Translations under genes and position numbers: made by a program
Shown here: positions 9,843 to 17,395 of the stretch, one piece after another
How positions within the stretch are numbered: the stretch's first letter is position 1
Layout: the number at the start of each line of letters is the position of its first letter
Notes under the pieces: generated by a model
What the model was told of the DNA's origin: nothing
The model's input: the letters and a program-made list of their open reading frames with translations, nothing else
The model's database searches: none
Assembly (NCBI GenBank): GCA_027484425.1
Contig: JAIXSZ010000072.1
Span: 1 to 64,000, forward strand
Length of the DNA: 64,000 nt
Origin: Sphingobacteriales bacterium
GTDB taxonomy: Bacteria; Bacteroidota; Bacteroidia; Chitinophagales; Chitinophagaceae
Direction: 5' to 3'

Positions 9843-9932
9843 TATTATTTCTGTTTCACTGAGGTATAATGCTTCAAAAAAGCACTAGCAATATTTTGGT
9901 ATTATAAAAAAAACACAAGATGGGATTTAGCA

Positions 9933-11045
9933 CTAGTAATAATCAATTTCGCGCTCAGTAATTCTAACAGGTGTTCCGTCTTCCCAAACGGTTTTCTTTG
10001 TCCAGTTGCCGTCCATGTCATAAACATACTTGTAGGTGCTTTTTACCGCTGGGGAGTTCTCAGTAAAGTAAAGTAATTCTTCAATTTCATTACCAAACTC
10101 GTCATACTTGTATTGAGCTGTTATTTTATCATGAATACTGCCATCGGGATTGTAGCCAATATCAGCCAAATGGTTGCCGTACTTGTCCATTTTACCCTGA
10201 TAAATCATTTTTCCTGCCTCATTGTATTGCTTCAACCCAACGACATTTCCTTCATTATCATACTCAGTAAGAATTTTGGAATATACATCGCTGAGGTCTG
10301 TTTTATACTCACGTTCTTCTATTCTCCTACCTGCATCATCGTGCAAATACGTATGCTTTAGAGCAAAACTACCGTTGCCATTGTATTCAACTATTTCGGT
10401 ATTCATTCCATTTTCGTCATAAGTCAGTACTTTCTTCAGCTTTACTCGTCCGTCTGGATAGAAGTCATTTTCCATTACACATTTCCCAACCTCATTATAA
10501 ATGTAAGTGTGACGTGTTTCAAGTTTACGTCGATAATGATCATTAGTTTCTAGCAGGTTTCCTGCATTATCGTATTCAGATATATATTCCCATTCCTGAA
10601 AACCATTGCCTTTGTATATCTGCCAAAATAGGCGATTACCCATTTTATCAACAAAATGTACAGATGAGTCTTGCAACTTGCCATATGTGTCGTAGCTACA
10701 GCTACCGATAAGATTGTTGTGATTATCGTATTTGTAAATAATTTTTGCTGACCTGTATGGCATATCAATACCATTGATAGTATTGCCACCTATACTAGAT
10801 TTGCTTTCTAATAAATAACCTGATAGATTGTATTTTTTGATGGTAGTGTGCACCAAGTTACCCTTTAGAACAGTGCCCTGTATACCAGCTGATGCTCTGA
10901 AACCACGAATGGTCATAGATTTAACCTTTCCTTTCAGCCCTTCTACATTTAGGTCATTTCCCTGCTTGTGATCGCTACGCCCTCTCTGGCCAAACGCAGA
11001 CATAGACAACCATAACAATAAAACTACAACTGCAACTATCCTCAT
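9933..11045 (-). CDS. Secreted YD/RHS-repeat-like protein
   Basis: 370 aa with a signal peptide (MRIVAVVVLLLWLSMSAFGQ). From about residue 95 onward it consists of about ten degenerate repeats of 20-25 residues with the pattern [Y/E]YDxxGNxxE, for example YDNAGNLLET, YDENGMNTEI, YDNEGNVVGL, YDEFGNEIEE and YDMDGNWTKK. This is the YD-repeat type seen in RHS proteins and in stand-alone Bacteroidota exported proteins. There is no toxin or RHS core domain, and the protein ends within the repeats (REIDYY). It is probably a periplasmic or surface beta-rich shell or solenoid, possibly carbohydrate-binding; function not known. Confidence 0.78.
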   Translation of the reverse strand: MRIVAVVVLLLWLSMSAFGQRGRSDHKQGNDLNVEGLKGKVKSMTIRGFRASAGIQGTVLKGNLVHTTIKKYNLSGYLLESKSSIGGNTINGIDMPYRSAKIIYKYDNHNNLIGSCSYDTYGKLQDSSVHFVDKMGNRLFWQIYKGNGFQEWEYISEYDNAGNLLETNDHYRRKLETRHTYIYNEVGKCVMENDFYPDGRVKLKKVLTYDENGMNTEIVEYNGNGSFALKHTYLHDDAGRRIEEREYKTDLSDVYSKILTEYDNEGNVVGLKQYNEAGKMIYQGKMDKYGNHLADIGYNPDGSIHDKITAQYKYDEFGNEIEELLYFTENSPAVKSTYKYVYDMDGNWTKKTVWEDGTPVRITEREIDYY

Positions 11046-11296
11046 GAATTATAATATTGTTAAGTCTGTAAGCTAATAAGCGGCTGCAAAAATAAACTAA
11101 ATTGCTTTTTAATGTCTTTTATAAAAAATAAACTTGTTTTCAAGATTCTCACTATCTCTGGGAGGGGGATAAGTAAATGCAACAAAACATAATTTGAAGC
11201 AAATATAATGCTGCACTACCCTACTATACTAGAAAGCTATAGTTGTGGCTAAAAACAACAAGCTACAGTAAGGTATTTTAATCATTAAAATAATAG

Positions 11297-12286
11297 TTAT
11301 GAAAGTGTACCTCTTATAACCACGAGCGACAATGTGCCAATGATAACCCAAAGCAACACTCCTTGTAAAATAGGACGCCAGCCTACTTGTTGAATAGTTT
11401 TCATAGATAAACCTGCTCCTATCAAAAAAAGAGTAATGACCAAACCTTTTTTGCCAGCGGCATATATGTACTGGAAAATAGTTTTATCGGTAATTGGCTC
11501 ATTGAGGGCAGGAAAATAAACAGGCAAGTAGGTAGCTACAATAATGGCAATGATAAACCAGAATATAAAGTATGGTATTTTAATTTTGCCAGTAGATTTA
11601 CGAAAGTAGGCAGTACCCAGTGCGATAGGTATTATCCAGAGGGCACGCTCTAGTTTTATGGTAGTTGCTATTCCTAACGCCTCAACACCATTGGAATCAA
11701 AATAACCAGTAGAAGCACCAACAACAGAACTGGTATCGTGAATAGCGATAGCACACCAAGTACCAAACTGCTGCGCTGTCATACCCAAATAATGCCCAAT
11801 AGGTGGAAAAACAAGTAAGGCAACAGAATTGAGAATAAAAATTGTGCCTAATGCCACACTCATTTGACTTTCATTAGCTTTCACAATAGGTGCTATGGCT
11901 GCAATGGCACTACCACCGCATATAGCAGTACCATTTGATATCAAGAGAGAGGTATTGCTATCAATTTTAAGTTTTTTACCTATCAGGTAACCAGCAATGA
12001 GTGTGACAGCTATGGTGACTACTGTAAACAAAAAACCTTCCTTGCCTGCTTTAAGCGCATGCTCGAAATTCATACCAAATCCCAAACATACAACTGAGAC
12101 CTGTAAGAGTGTAGTTGTAGCTTTTTTGTTGTGCTGTATGTATGGATGCCCTACAAAAACTGCAATGATAATTCCAGTAAGTAGCGCCAAGGGAGCTGGG
12201 AGATTTAGTAAAACAAATGCCAACAGGCAAATAATAAATACAACCTGCTTGGCTGTATTGGGCAAGTTTAGTAATGTTGCCTTCAT
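11297..12286 (-). CDS. YeiH/UPF0324-family membrane protein (putative sulfate exporter)
   Basis: 329 aa polytopic inner-membrane protein with about ten hydrophobic segments. Family signatures include VCLGFGMNFEHALKAG, LLISNGTAICGGSAIAA (about residues 114-130) and CAIAIHDTSSVVGAS (about 178-192). The family (PF03601) is annotated as putative sulfate exporter; direct evidence is limited. It lies divergent from the DMP19 gene on plus (12345), so the 58-base gap must carry both promoters. No sulfur-metabolism gene is nearby that would confirm the substrate. Confidence 0.88.
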   Translation of the reverse strand: MKATLLNLPNTAKQVVFIICLLAFVLLNLPAPLALLTGIIIAVFVGHPYIQHNKKATTTLLQVSVVCLGFGMNFEHALKAGKEGFLFTVVTIAVTLIAGYLIGKKLKIDSNTSLLISNGTAICGGSAIAAIAPIVKANESQMSVALGTIFILNSVALLVFPPIGHYLGMTAQQFGTWCAIAIHDTSSVVGASTGYFDSNGVEALGIATTIKLERALWIIPIALGTAYFRKSTGKIKIPYFIFWFIIAIIVATYLPVYFPALNEPITDKTIFQYIYAAGKKGLVITLFLIGAGLSMKTIQQVGWRPILQGVLLWVIIGTLSLVVIRGTLS

Positions 12287-12344
12287 TTAAGAACAGAATT
12301 GACAGTATTCCCCAAGAAAATACCAGACGTTAAAGATAATATTT

Positions 12345-12863
12345 ATGCCCAGTAATTTTCTACCCACTATCAAATCCAGCATTTTTGAAGCGATACAAAC
12401 AACTGATAATCAGCGAGAAGTATATGATTTGTTGGTAGACCCACTGCATGAAGAGTTGTATCGCAGACAAACATTTGATTTTTTGTCAGAGCTATCTTGG
12501 GGGCAGCAATTATTGCTTGCTACAGAATATATGCAAATGCACGTGGGGCAAGGAGGTTTTATACAGTTTATACATAATGGATATATAGCCCTACTGCCGA
12601 ATATGATAGAACAAATGTATAGACTGAAAGAAGTAGAAATGGGCAACCTACTAGATGATGTATTGAAAATATATGTACTGAATAGAGACTTGATAGAAAG
12701 TGCTAATTCAGTGCAGGAATTTGCTAAACTATATGATGAATTAAAAGAATTTGAAGAAATAGACGCGCGCTATCAGCTGCTTGTAAAACCATATAGTAAT
12801 AACTTAATTCAATATGCTGTAAAGAACATCAATGAATTTGCCATAATAACTGATGAAGAATAA
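12345..12863 (+). CDS. DMP19 (DUF4375) domain protein
   Basis: 172 aa, mostly helical, cytoplasmic. The segment QMHVGQGGFIQFIHNGY (about residues 64-80), with the Q-x-G-G-F-x-Q-[FY]-x-x-N core, is the hallmark of the DMP19 family, named after a Neisseria DNA-mimic protein; most members have no known function. The acidic stretch near 130-140 (ELKEFEEIDA) would be compatible with a DNA mimic, but this is not evidence for it. RNase HI follows 40 bases downstream on the same strand and may be cotranscribed. Confidence 0.78.
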   Translation: MPSNFLPTIKSSIFEAIQTTDNQREVYDLLVDPLHEELYRRQTFDFLSELSWGQQLLLATEYMQMHVGQGGFIQFIHNGYIALLPNMIEQMYRLKEVEMGNLLDDVLKIYVLNRDLIESANSVQEFAKLYDELKEFEEIDARYQLLVKPYSNNLIQYAVKNINEFAIITDEE

Positions 12864-12902
12864 ACTTATAACCGCTAAACACAAAAATAAATATACTATA
12901 CT

Positions 12903-13361
12903 TTGTCACAACTAACTATATATACAGATGGTGCAGCAAGAGGCAACCCAGGCAATGGCGGATACGGTGCTGTGTTGCAGTGGGGAGATGCAATGAAAGA
13001 AATATCGCAAGGATACAGACATACAACAAATAACCGCATGGAACTGATGGGAGTAATAGCAGCTCTGCAGCTACTTACACGTCCAGGATTGGACATTACC
13101 ATTTATACCGACTCGGCATATATTGTGAATTCAATAGAAAAAAAATGGGTGTTTGGCTGGGTAAAAAAGGGTTTTGCGGGTAAAAAAAATGCAGACCTAT
13201 GGAGGTTATTACTTAGTGAATACAAAAAACACAACATTCAGTTTGTGTGGGTAAAAGGTCACGCAAGCAATAAATGGAACAATAGGTGTGACCAACTAGC
13301 AACTGCGGCAGCCGATAATGGCAACCTGTTAGAAGATACAGGATACACTGGTGAAGACTAA
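12903..13361 (+). CDS. rnhA: Ribonuclease HI
   Basis: Cleaves the RNA strand of RNA-DNA hybrids. 152 aa, the normal size. The catalytic carboxylates are visible: Asp9 in YTDGAARGNPG, Glu47 in NRMELMG, Asp70 in IYTDSAY and Asp130 in NNRCDQLA, with the flexible-loop His120 in VKGHASN. The start is TTG (12903); there is no upstream in-frame ATG before a stop, and the first structural strand (LTIYTDG) starts only three residues later, so this start is well supported. It ends 12 bases before the convergent gene at 13374. Confidence 0.95.
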   Translation: MSQLTIYTDGAARGNPGNGGYGAVLQWGDAMKEISQGYRHTTNNRMELMGVIAALQLLTRPGLDITIYTDSAYIVNSIEKKWVFGWVKKGFAGKKNADLWRLLLSEYKKHNIQFVWVKGHASNKWNNRCDQLATAAADNGNLLEDTGYTGED

Positions 13362-13373
13362 AACTACCTTGAG

Positions 13374-14480
13374 TTAGTTCTTAGGTTCTTCAGGAGCTGG
13401 AGGTGGCGCGTCTGGAGACGGATTTTCAGGAGCAGGAGAAGGCGCCTCAGGTACAGGTGAGGGACTCTCTGGTGCAGGCGAGGGTGACTCTGGTGCAGGC
13501 GCAGGTGACTCTGGTGCTGGTGACGGTTTAGTTTCTTCCGCAGGTGCGTCTGTACCTTTGCGTTTTTCAGCTTTAGAATCTTCCGCTGCAGGAGTAGGAG
13601 CATCAGGAAAAACTGGACGAATAGCAAATGGTATTACAATTTTTTCAGGCTTAGTAAATAGTGGATTACGTTTAGTGGTAGAAAACGCATAACCAACACT
13701 TAATACGACTTGCGCAGTAGTGACTTTTTGTGTTGCTGTGCCATTATACACACCAATATCGGTATAATTGGCATAAGAGTATTTGTATGCCCCCTCTAAA
13801 AACAAATGCCTCATTATAGTAAGCCTTAATGCGGCTTCGGCTCCTGCATTCCAGCCAGCTAACTGAAATGATGGATATTCTGCAACCTTATCACGTATGC
13901 TATTATATACGTGAGGCATCACAGGACCTAACCCTACTTTAGCCAAGGCGTCTATACGAATTACCTTTGAGTGTGGATGAAAAAGTTGGAAGCGTTTAAC
14001 AAGGTTTACAGATAATATGTTTGCACCATCTAGGTTATAAAAGTGCCCAGTGGAATCGGAGAACGTAAATGATGAATCTACGGTTCTGTTATCAAGCATA
14101 CCAGTCATTCTCACATTCTGCCCATTAACAATATGATACTTTACTGGATCGTAACTTAATTCTATTGCAAAAGTTTGATTATAATTAAAAAAATAACCTA
14201 CTCTAATGTTGTAGGGCAATCCCGATTTTGGAGAGGTTACTTTATCGTCTGCTTTTACCTTGTCAAGTTCATAATCACTAACATTGCCAGGTTTACCCTG
14301 TACGAAACGGATAGTAGAGGGATTGTGTGTGGGTGTATTATTACCAATACTAAAATATATAGAACCTCTCTTTTCTGAATCAAATATTGAAATCTGAGCA
14401 GATACTTTATTGCTGGAACCTGCTACAATTAAAGAAGTGGCAAGAAAAAGTACTTTATTTAAATTGTTTCCGGCAAGCAT
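13374..14480 (-). CDS. Outer-membrane beta-barrel-like protein with Pro-rich C-terminal tail
   Basis: 368 aa from the ATG at 14480, which directly precedes a good signal peptide (MLAGNNLNKVLFLATS... ending VSAQ). A longer frame from a TTG at 14537 would bury that signal peptide and is rejected. The barrel-like region (about residues 35-280) matches the 8428-9300 protein segment by segment: NIRVGYFFNYNQTFAIEL, LSVNLVKRF, GLGPVMPHVYNS, GWNAGAEAALRLT and TTKRNPLFTK. Unlike that paralogue it continues into a charged linker (EDSKAEKRKG) and about five copies of a PAPESPS heptad. Such tails often span periplasm or peptidoglycan or reach out from the surface. Function unknown. Confidence 0.78.
   Translation of the reverse strand: MLAGNNLNKVLFLATSLIVAGSSNKVSAQISIFDSEKRGSIYFSIGNNTPTHNPSTIRFVQGKPGNVSDYELDKVKADDKVTSPKSGLPYNIRVGYFFNYNQTFAIELSYDPVKYHIVNGQNVRMTGMLDNRTVDSSFTFSDSTGHFYNLDGANILSVNLVKRFQLFHPHSKVIRIDALAKVGLGPVMPHVYNSIRDKVAEYPSFQLAGWNAGAEAALRLTIMRHLFLEGAYKYSYANYTDIGVYNGTATQKVTTAQVVLSVGYAFSTTKRNPLFTKPEKIVIPFAIRPVFPDAPTPAAEDSKAEKRKGTDAPAEETKPSPAPESPAPAPESPSPAPESPSPVPEAPSPAPENPSPDAPPPAPEEPKN
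13416..13520 (-). repeat. Five 21-bp repeats encoding a PAPESPS-type heptad
   Basis: Units read PAPESPA, PAPESPS, PAPESPS, PVPEAPS and PAPENPS on the minus strand. The region is locally GC-rich compared with its surroundings. It forms the tail of the beta-barrel-like protein and is a likely site of slippage or copy-number variation. Confidence 0.8.
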
Positions 14481-14930
14481 ATATTCTGGATTATGGGCAA
14501 AAGTAATAATAAATTTCTCTTTTAGATAGCTGATCAAGCTAGATGCATGCTAAAACAATAAACTAGTTACAAAATTGTGATTTCATAATCCATCGCACAA
14601 ACAAACTTACACATACTTTATGCGTAAATGTATTATAAATTGACAAAAAACGAATCTACAATATTGCTATAAAAATTATCAGCTATGATGTAACACGCAA
14701 TTGCGGCAAAAATATCAAAAATAGCACAAAATGCATGTATTTTCTGAATTAAGAATGTGTAACAAAATAGCAACCTTGTAAAGTCAAAACGGAGTATTTT
14801 ATCAGTGTAAGAAAGAACTAATAGGTAAAAATGACAAGGTGGCGAGAAAATAAAAAAAGAAAAATCAAAAAATTTCTGCTTTGAATTTCTTTTTCTTTGT
14901 AAATTGTTCTACCCCAAAACTAAAAAAAAG
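14481..14930. other. Intergenic region between divergent genes
   Basis: About 450 bases, very AT-rich, separating the minus-strand barrel gene from the plus-strand response regulator; it must carry both promoters. No open frame of note and no strong hairpin. A sequence TTTCTTTG near 14891-14898 resembles the -7 box with one mismatch and sits about 30 bases before the ATG at 14931. Confidence 0.4.
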
Positions 14931-15602
14931 ATGAGTTACTCTATTAGCGACTTCGACCGAAAGCTACTTGATTCAATATTAAGTAATTTTGAATTCAATG
15001 AACGAATAAATATTAACAAGTGTATTAGATCTTCTTATAGTAATGATAATATACAACTGCACAATCTTCCAATAAATTTGCACTCTGACAATATTAGAGA
15101 CTTCTTGATAAGGTATGGATTTGGTACAAGGTTATTAGATACCGCAATCATAAACTTTAAAGGCATGTCGCTTAAAAAAGCAGGTAGCCTTTTTGAGTTT
15201 GAAAAAATGACACAAAAAGAACATGAATACATAGTAATAGATGATGATAGAATAAATAATATAATTTGTAGGAATATAATATTGAAATACCAGCCTGGAG
15301 TTAACGTATTAACATTCACTGACCCAAATGTAGGCCTTAGACACATTTACGACCATTATGCAAACGATGACACAAAAGATGTAATTGTGTTGCTAGATAT
15401 AAATATGCCAACACTACTTGGGTGGGATGTATTATTAGAATTTGAGCAATTTCCAGAAAAGTTGAAAAGCAAATTTAAAATACTGATGTTTACTTCGTCT
15501 ATAGATCCTAACGACCGAGAAAGAGCTAAAAATATACCAAGAGTGTGGGGCTACATAGAAAAACCACTTAATGAAGAAAAAATAAAATCACTATTGTTTT
15601 AA
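14931..15602 (+). CDS. Response regulator with unusual N-terminal extension
   Basis: 223 aa from the ATG at 14931; the frame can be extended 9 codons to a TTG at 14904, but the ATG has an A-rich upstream and is preferred. Residues from about 102 form a CheY-like receiver: acidic pocket IDDDR, phosphoacceptor Asp in LLDINMP (about residue 163), Thr/Ser in MFTSS and the Lys of IEKPL. There is no C-terminal output domain. About 100 residues precede the receiver, ending in a segment KGMSLKKAGSLFEFEKM, with no domain I recognise. No histidine kinase is adjacent, so the cognate partner is elsewhere. It may work by protein-protein contact, like other single-domain regulators. Confidence 0.78.
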   Translation: MSYSISDFDRKLLDSILSNFEFNERININKCIRSSYSNDNIQLHNLPINLHSDNIRDFLIRYGFGTRLLDTAIINFKGMSLKKAGSLFEFEKMTQKEHEYIVIDDDRINNIICRNIILKYQPGVNVLTFTDPNVGLRHIYDHYANDDTKDVIVLLDINMPTLLGWDVLLEFEQFPEKLKSKFKILMFTSSIDPNDRERAKNIPRVWGYIEKPLNEEKIKSLLF

Positions 15603-15613
15603 CTAACAATCAT

Positions 15614-15654
15614 GAGCGAATCAGTATAAAAACAGATCTAATACTGATTCGCTC
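15614..15654. terminator. Convergent-gene hairpin (14-bp perfect stem)
   Basis: GAGCGAATCAGTAT at 15614-15627 pairs perfectly with 15641-15654, with a 13-base loop. It lies between the convergent response-regulator and DUF4476 genes. No T-run follows on either side, so it may act by stem alone or protect mRNA ends. Confidence 0.6.
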
Positions 15655-15667
15655 AAAATGTGATGTT

Positions 15668-16486
15668 TTATTTTTTGTTTTCAATATATTGTTTTAGTTC
15701 ATCTTTAGAACTTTGATAACTGAATTTACTAAAAACATCAGTATAAAAATCTTTATCTTCAGTGATAAAATAAGTCCACTTAGCCAATTCTACTTTTGTA
15801 CTTTCGAATAACAACCAATCTAAAATAGAAGACAATTGAAATGTAGTTATTGTCTCCTTTCTCAATTCACTTTTAAGTAGTTTTAGTTTTTCAGTATCTG
15901 TTTTTTGCCCGTCAACTTTTACCTTCAAAGCATCTATTTCAGCATCTGTCATTGAGCCTTGTGGTAAGGGTGAAGCCGCTGGCAAATTTGATTGTGTTTT
16001 TTGGTCTTCATTATCAGCTATAGCAGAAGCTGGTTCGTTTTCATCTACCACTTTACTTTGTTGAGCCATTCTACTGGGTTGAGGTGCCTCATTGTATCTT
16101 TTGCTGCTTTGATTCTCATCATCATATACGGGCCTATTCGCAACGTAAGAATTATCTGGGATCAGGTTTACACCCATTCTTCTAGCGTATGGATCATACA
16201 CCATTTGACTTATCATTCCATTTCTGGTTCTTACTGTCCCCTGAAAAATAGTTCTTTCGAATACTCGTCCCCATCTGTCATAAGACACTTTAAATATTTT
16301 GACATAATGATTGCCTGCGGGCAAATCACCTACAGTGATAGAGGTTCCTTTTCTATCAAAATACCTACCATTAACCGCCACGTTGAAACGTGAATTGTCA
16401 GCCAGCCTAACATTTAATACTGACTGTGCTTTTGCTAGACCGTTGAGGGCCAAAACTGCCAAAATTAGAGATGCTATTCTTTTCAT
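15668..16486 (-). CDS. DUF4476 domain protein, secreted
   Basis: 272 aa with a signal peptide (MKRIASLILAVLALNGLAKA). The N-terminal 100 residues form a beta-rich domain typical of these proteins (SVLNVRLADNSRFNVAVNG... LPAGNHYVKIFKV), followed by a low-complexity linker rich in Pro/Gln/Asn. The C-terminal DUF4476 helical domain (about 180-270) has the pattern ITTFQLSSILDWLLFES and DFYTDVFSKF. The family is widespread in Bacteroidota and without known function. Single gene. Confidence 0.85.
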   Translation of the reverse strand: MKRIASLILAVLALNGLAKAQSVLNVRLADNSRFNVAVNGRYFDRKGTSITVGDLPAGNHYVKIFKVSYDRWGRVFERTIFQGTVRTRNGMISQMVYDPYARRMGVNLIPDNSYVANRPVYDDENQSSKRYNEAPQPSRMAQQSKVVDENEPASAIADNEDQKTQSNLPAASPLPQGSMTDAEIDALKVKVDGQKTDTEKLKLLKSELRKETITTFQLSSILDWLLFESTKVELAKWTYFITEDKDFYTDVFSKFSYQSSKDELKQYIENKK

Positions 16487-16507
16487 ACGAATAAAACGTT
16501 ACACAAT

Positions 16508-16550
16508 AAAAAAGCTAACAATGTAGCCAAGTTGATTATTCAACTTAGCT
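16508..16550 (-). terminator. Rho-independent terminator of the TrmH gene
   Basis: On the minus strand an 11-bp stem with one mismatch (16525-16535 with 16540-16550, TTAT-type loop), followed after a short GCTAAC-related segment by a run of six T (16513-16508). It lies 65 bases after the TrmH stop. Confidence 0.55.
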
Positions 16551-16615
16551 GTAACAGAGTATACTACTAGCAATTGTAATGCCAAAGAATGAAATTACAA
16601 AATTATGAGCATAAA

Positions 16616-17359
16616 TTACTGCGGTAGTAAGAGCGCACAAAGTATACCCGCTGATACAGCAGCATTAAGTGACTCTGCACCACCCTTTCGTGGAATAGTG
16701 ACAAGGTGTGAGGCGGACGCTAATACAGCATCACTAATGCCTTTAGATTCATTACCTATCACCAAAATACCGCTATTGCTCCTATTGCAATGGTAGACAT
16801 TGTCACCGCCTAGGATGGCAGCATATACGGGCATTTTTAGTTGTTTGAGTGACAGGGCAAGATCAGAGTAATGAACAGCAACGCGAAGGTGTGCCCCCAT
16901 TGCACTTTGCACCACCTTGGGGTTATAAATATCTACACATTGTTCATTACACAAGACATGCTCTATACCATACCAGTCTGCTATGCGCAAAAGCGTACCC
17001 ATGTTACCTGGGTCTTGGATACCGTCAAGCGCCATATACCATTTGTCGGCAGAAGCTGGAAAAGGAATAACTGGTGGATAAGGAAGAACCAATAACACTT
17101 GATTAGGTGTTTGTAAAGTAGTAATTATCTCAAGCTCCTTTTCAGTTGCCTCTATCACGAGAGCCTCATTATGTGGGGCAATTATTGCCCTATTATCATC
17201 CAGCCATTCTCGCGTAGCAACAATTTGTATTACACTTTGTTGGCTACTCAGCCACTCTGTTGCAAGCTTACTACCTTCAGCTATAAACTGCTGAAATTGA
17301 TCTCGGAATTTTTGCTGGGTTAATGAACGAATGTGCTTACTTTGCGCCTTAGATAGCAT
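16616..17359 (-). CDS. TrmH/SpoU-family RNA 2'-O-methyltransferase
   Basis: SAM-dependent methyltransferase of the SPOUT superfamily acting on the ribose of rRNA or tRNA. 247 aa with the substrate-binding N-terminal domain and the three knot motifs: NMGTLLRIADWYG, VIGNESKGIS and IPRKGGAESLNAAVSAGI. The longer frame begins at 17395, immediately abutting the divergent TamL start; the internal ATG at 17359 gives MLSKAQSKHIRSLTQQKFR, the usual opening of this family, and leaves room for promoters, so I use it. The exact RNA target cannot be told from sequence. Confidence 0.9.
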   Translation of the reverse strand: MLSKAQSKHIRSLTQQKFRDQFQQFIAEGSKLATEWLSSQQSVIQIVATREWLDDNRAIIAPHNEALVIEATEKELEIITTLQTPNQVLLVLPYPPVIPFPASADKWYMALDGIQDPGNMGTLLRIADWYGIEHVLCNEQCVDIYNPKVVQSAMGAHLRVAVHYSDLALSLKQLKMPVYAAILGGDNVYHCNRSNSGILVIGNESKGISDAVLASASHLVTIPRKGGAESLNAAVSAGILCALLLPQ

Positions 17360-17395
17360 ATACTGCAAAACTATATTAATTGTTGTTATCTGCAC

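Noticed and set aside
14904-14930. Response-regulator start at the TTG at 14904
   Set aside because: The ATG at 14931 is only 9 codons downstream with an A-rich upstream, and the added residues (FYPKTKKK) carry no domain.
17360-17395. Longer TrmH N-terminus starting at 17395
   Set aside because: It would leave no gap to the divergent TamL start, and the family normally opens at the MLSKAQ position.
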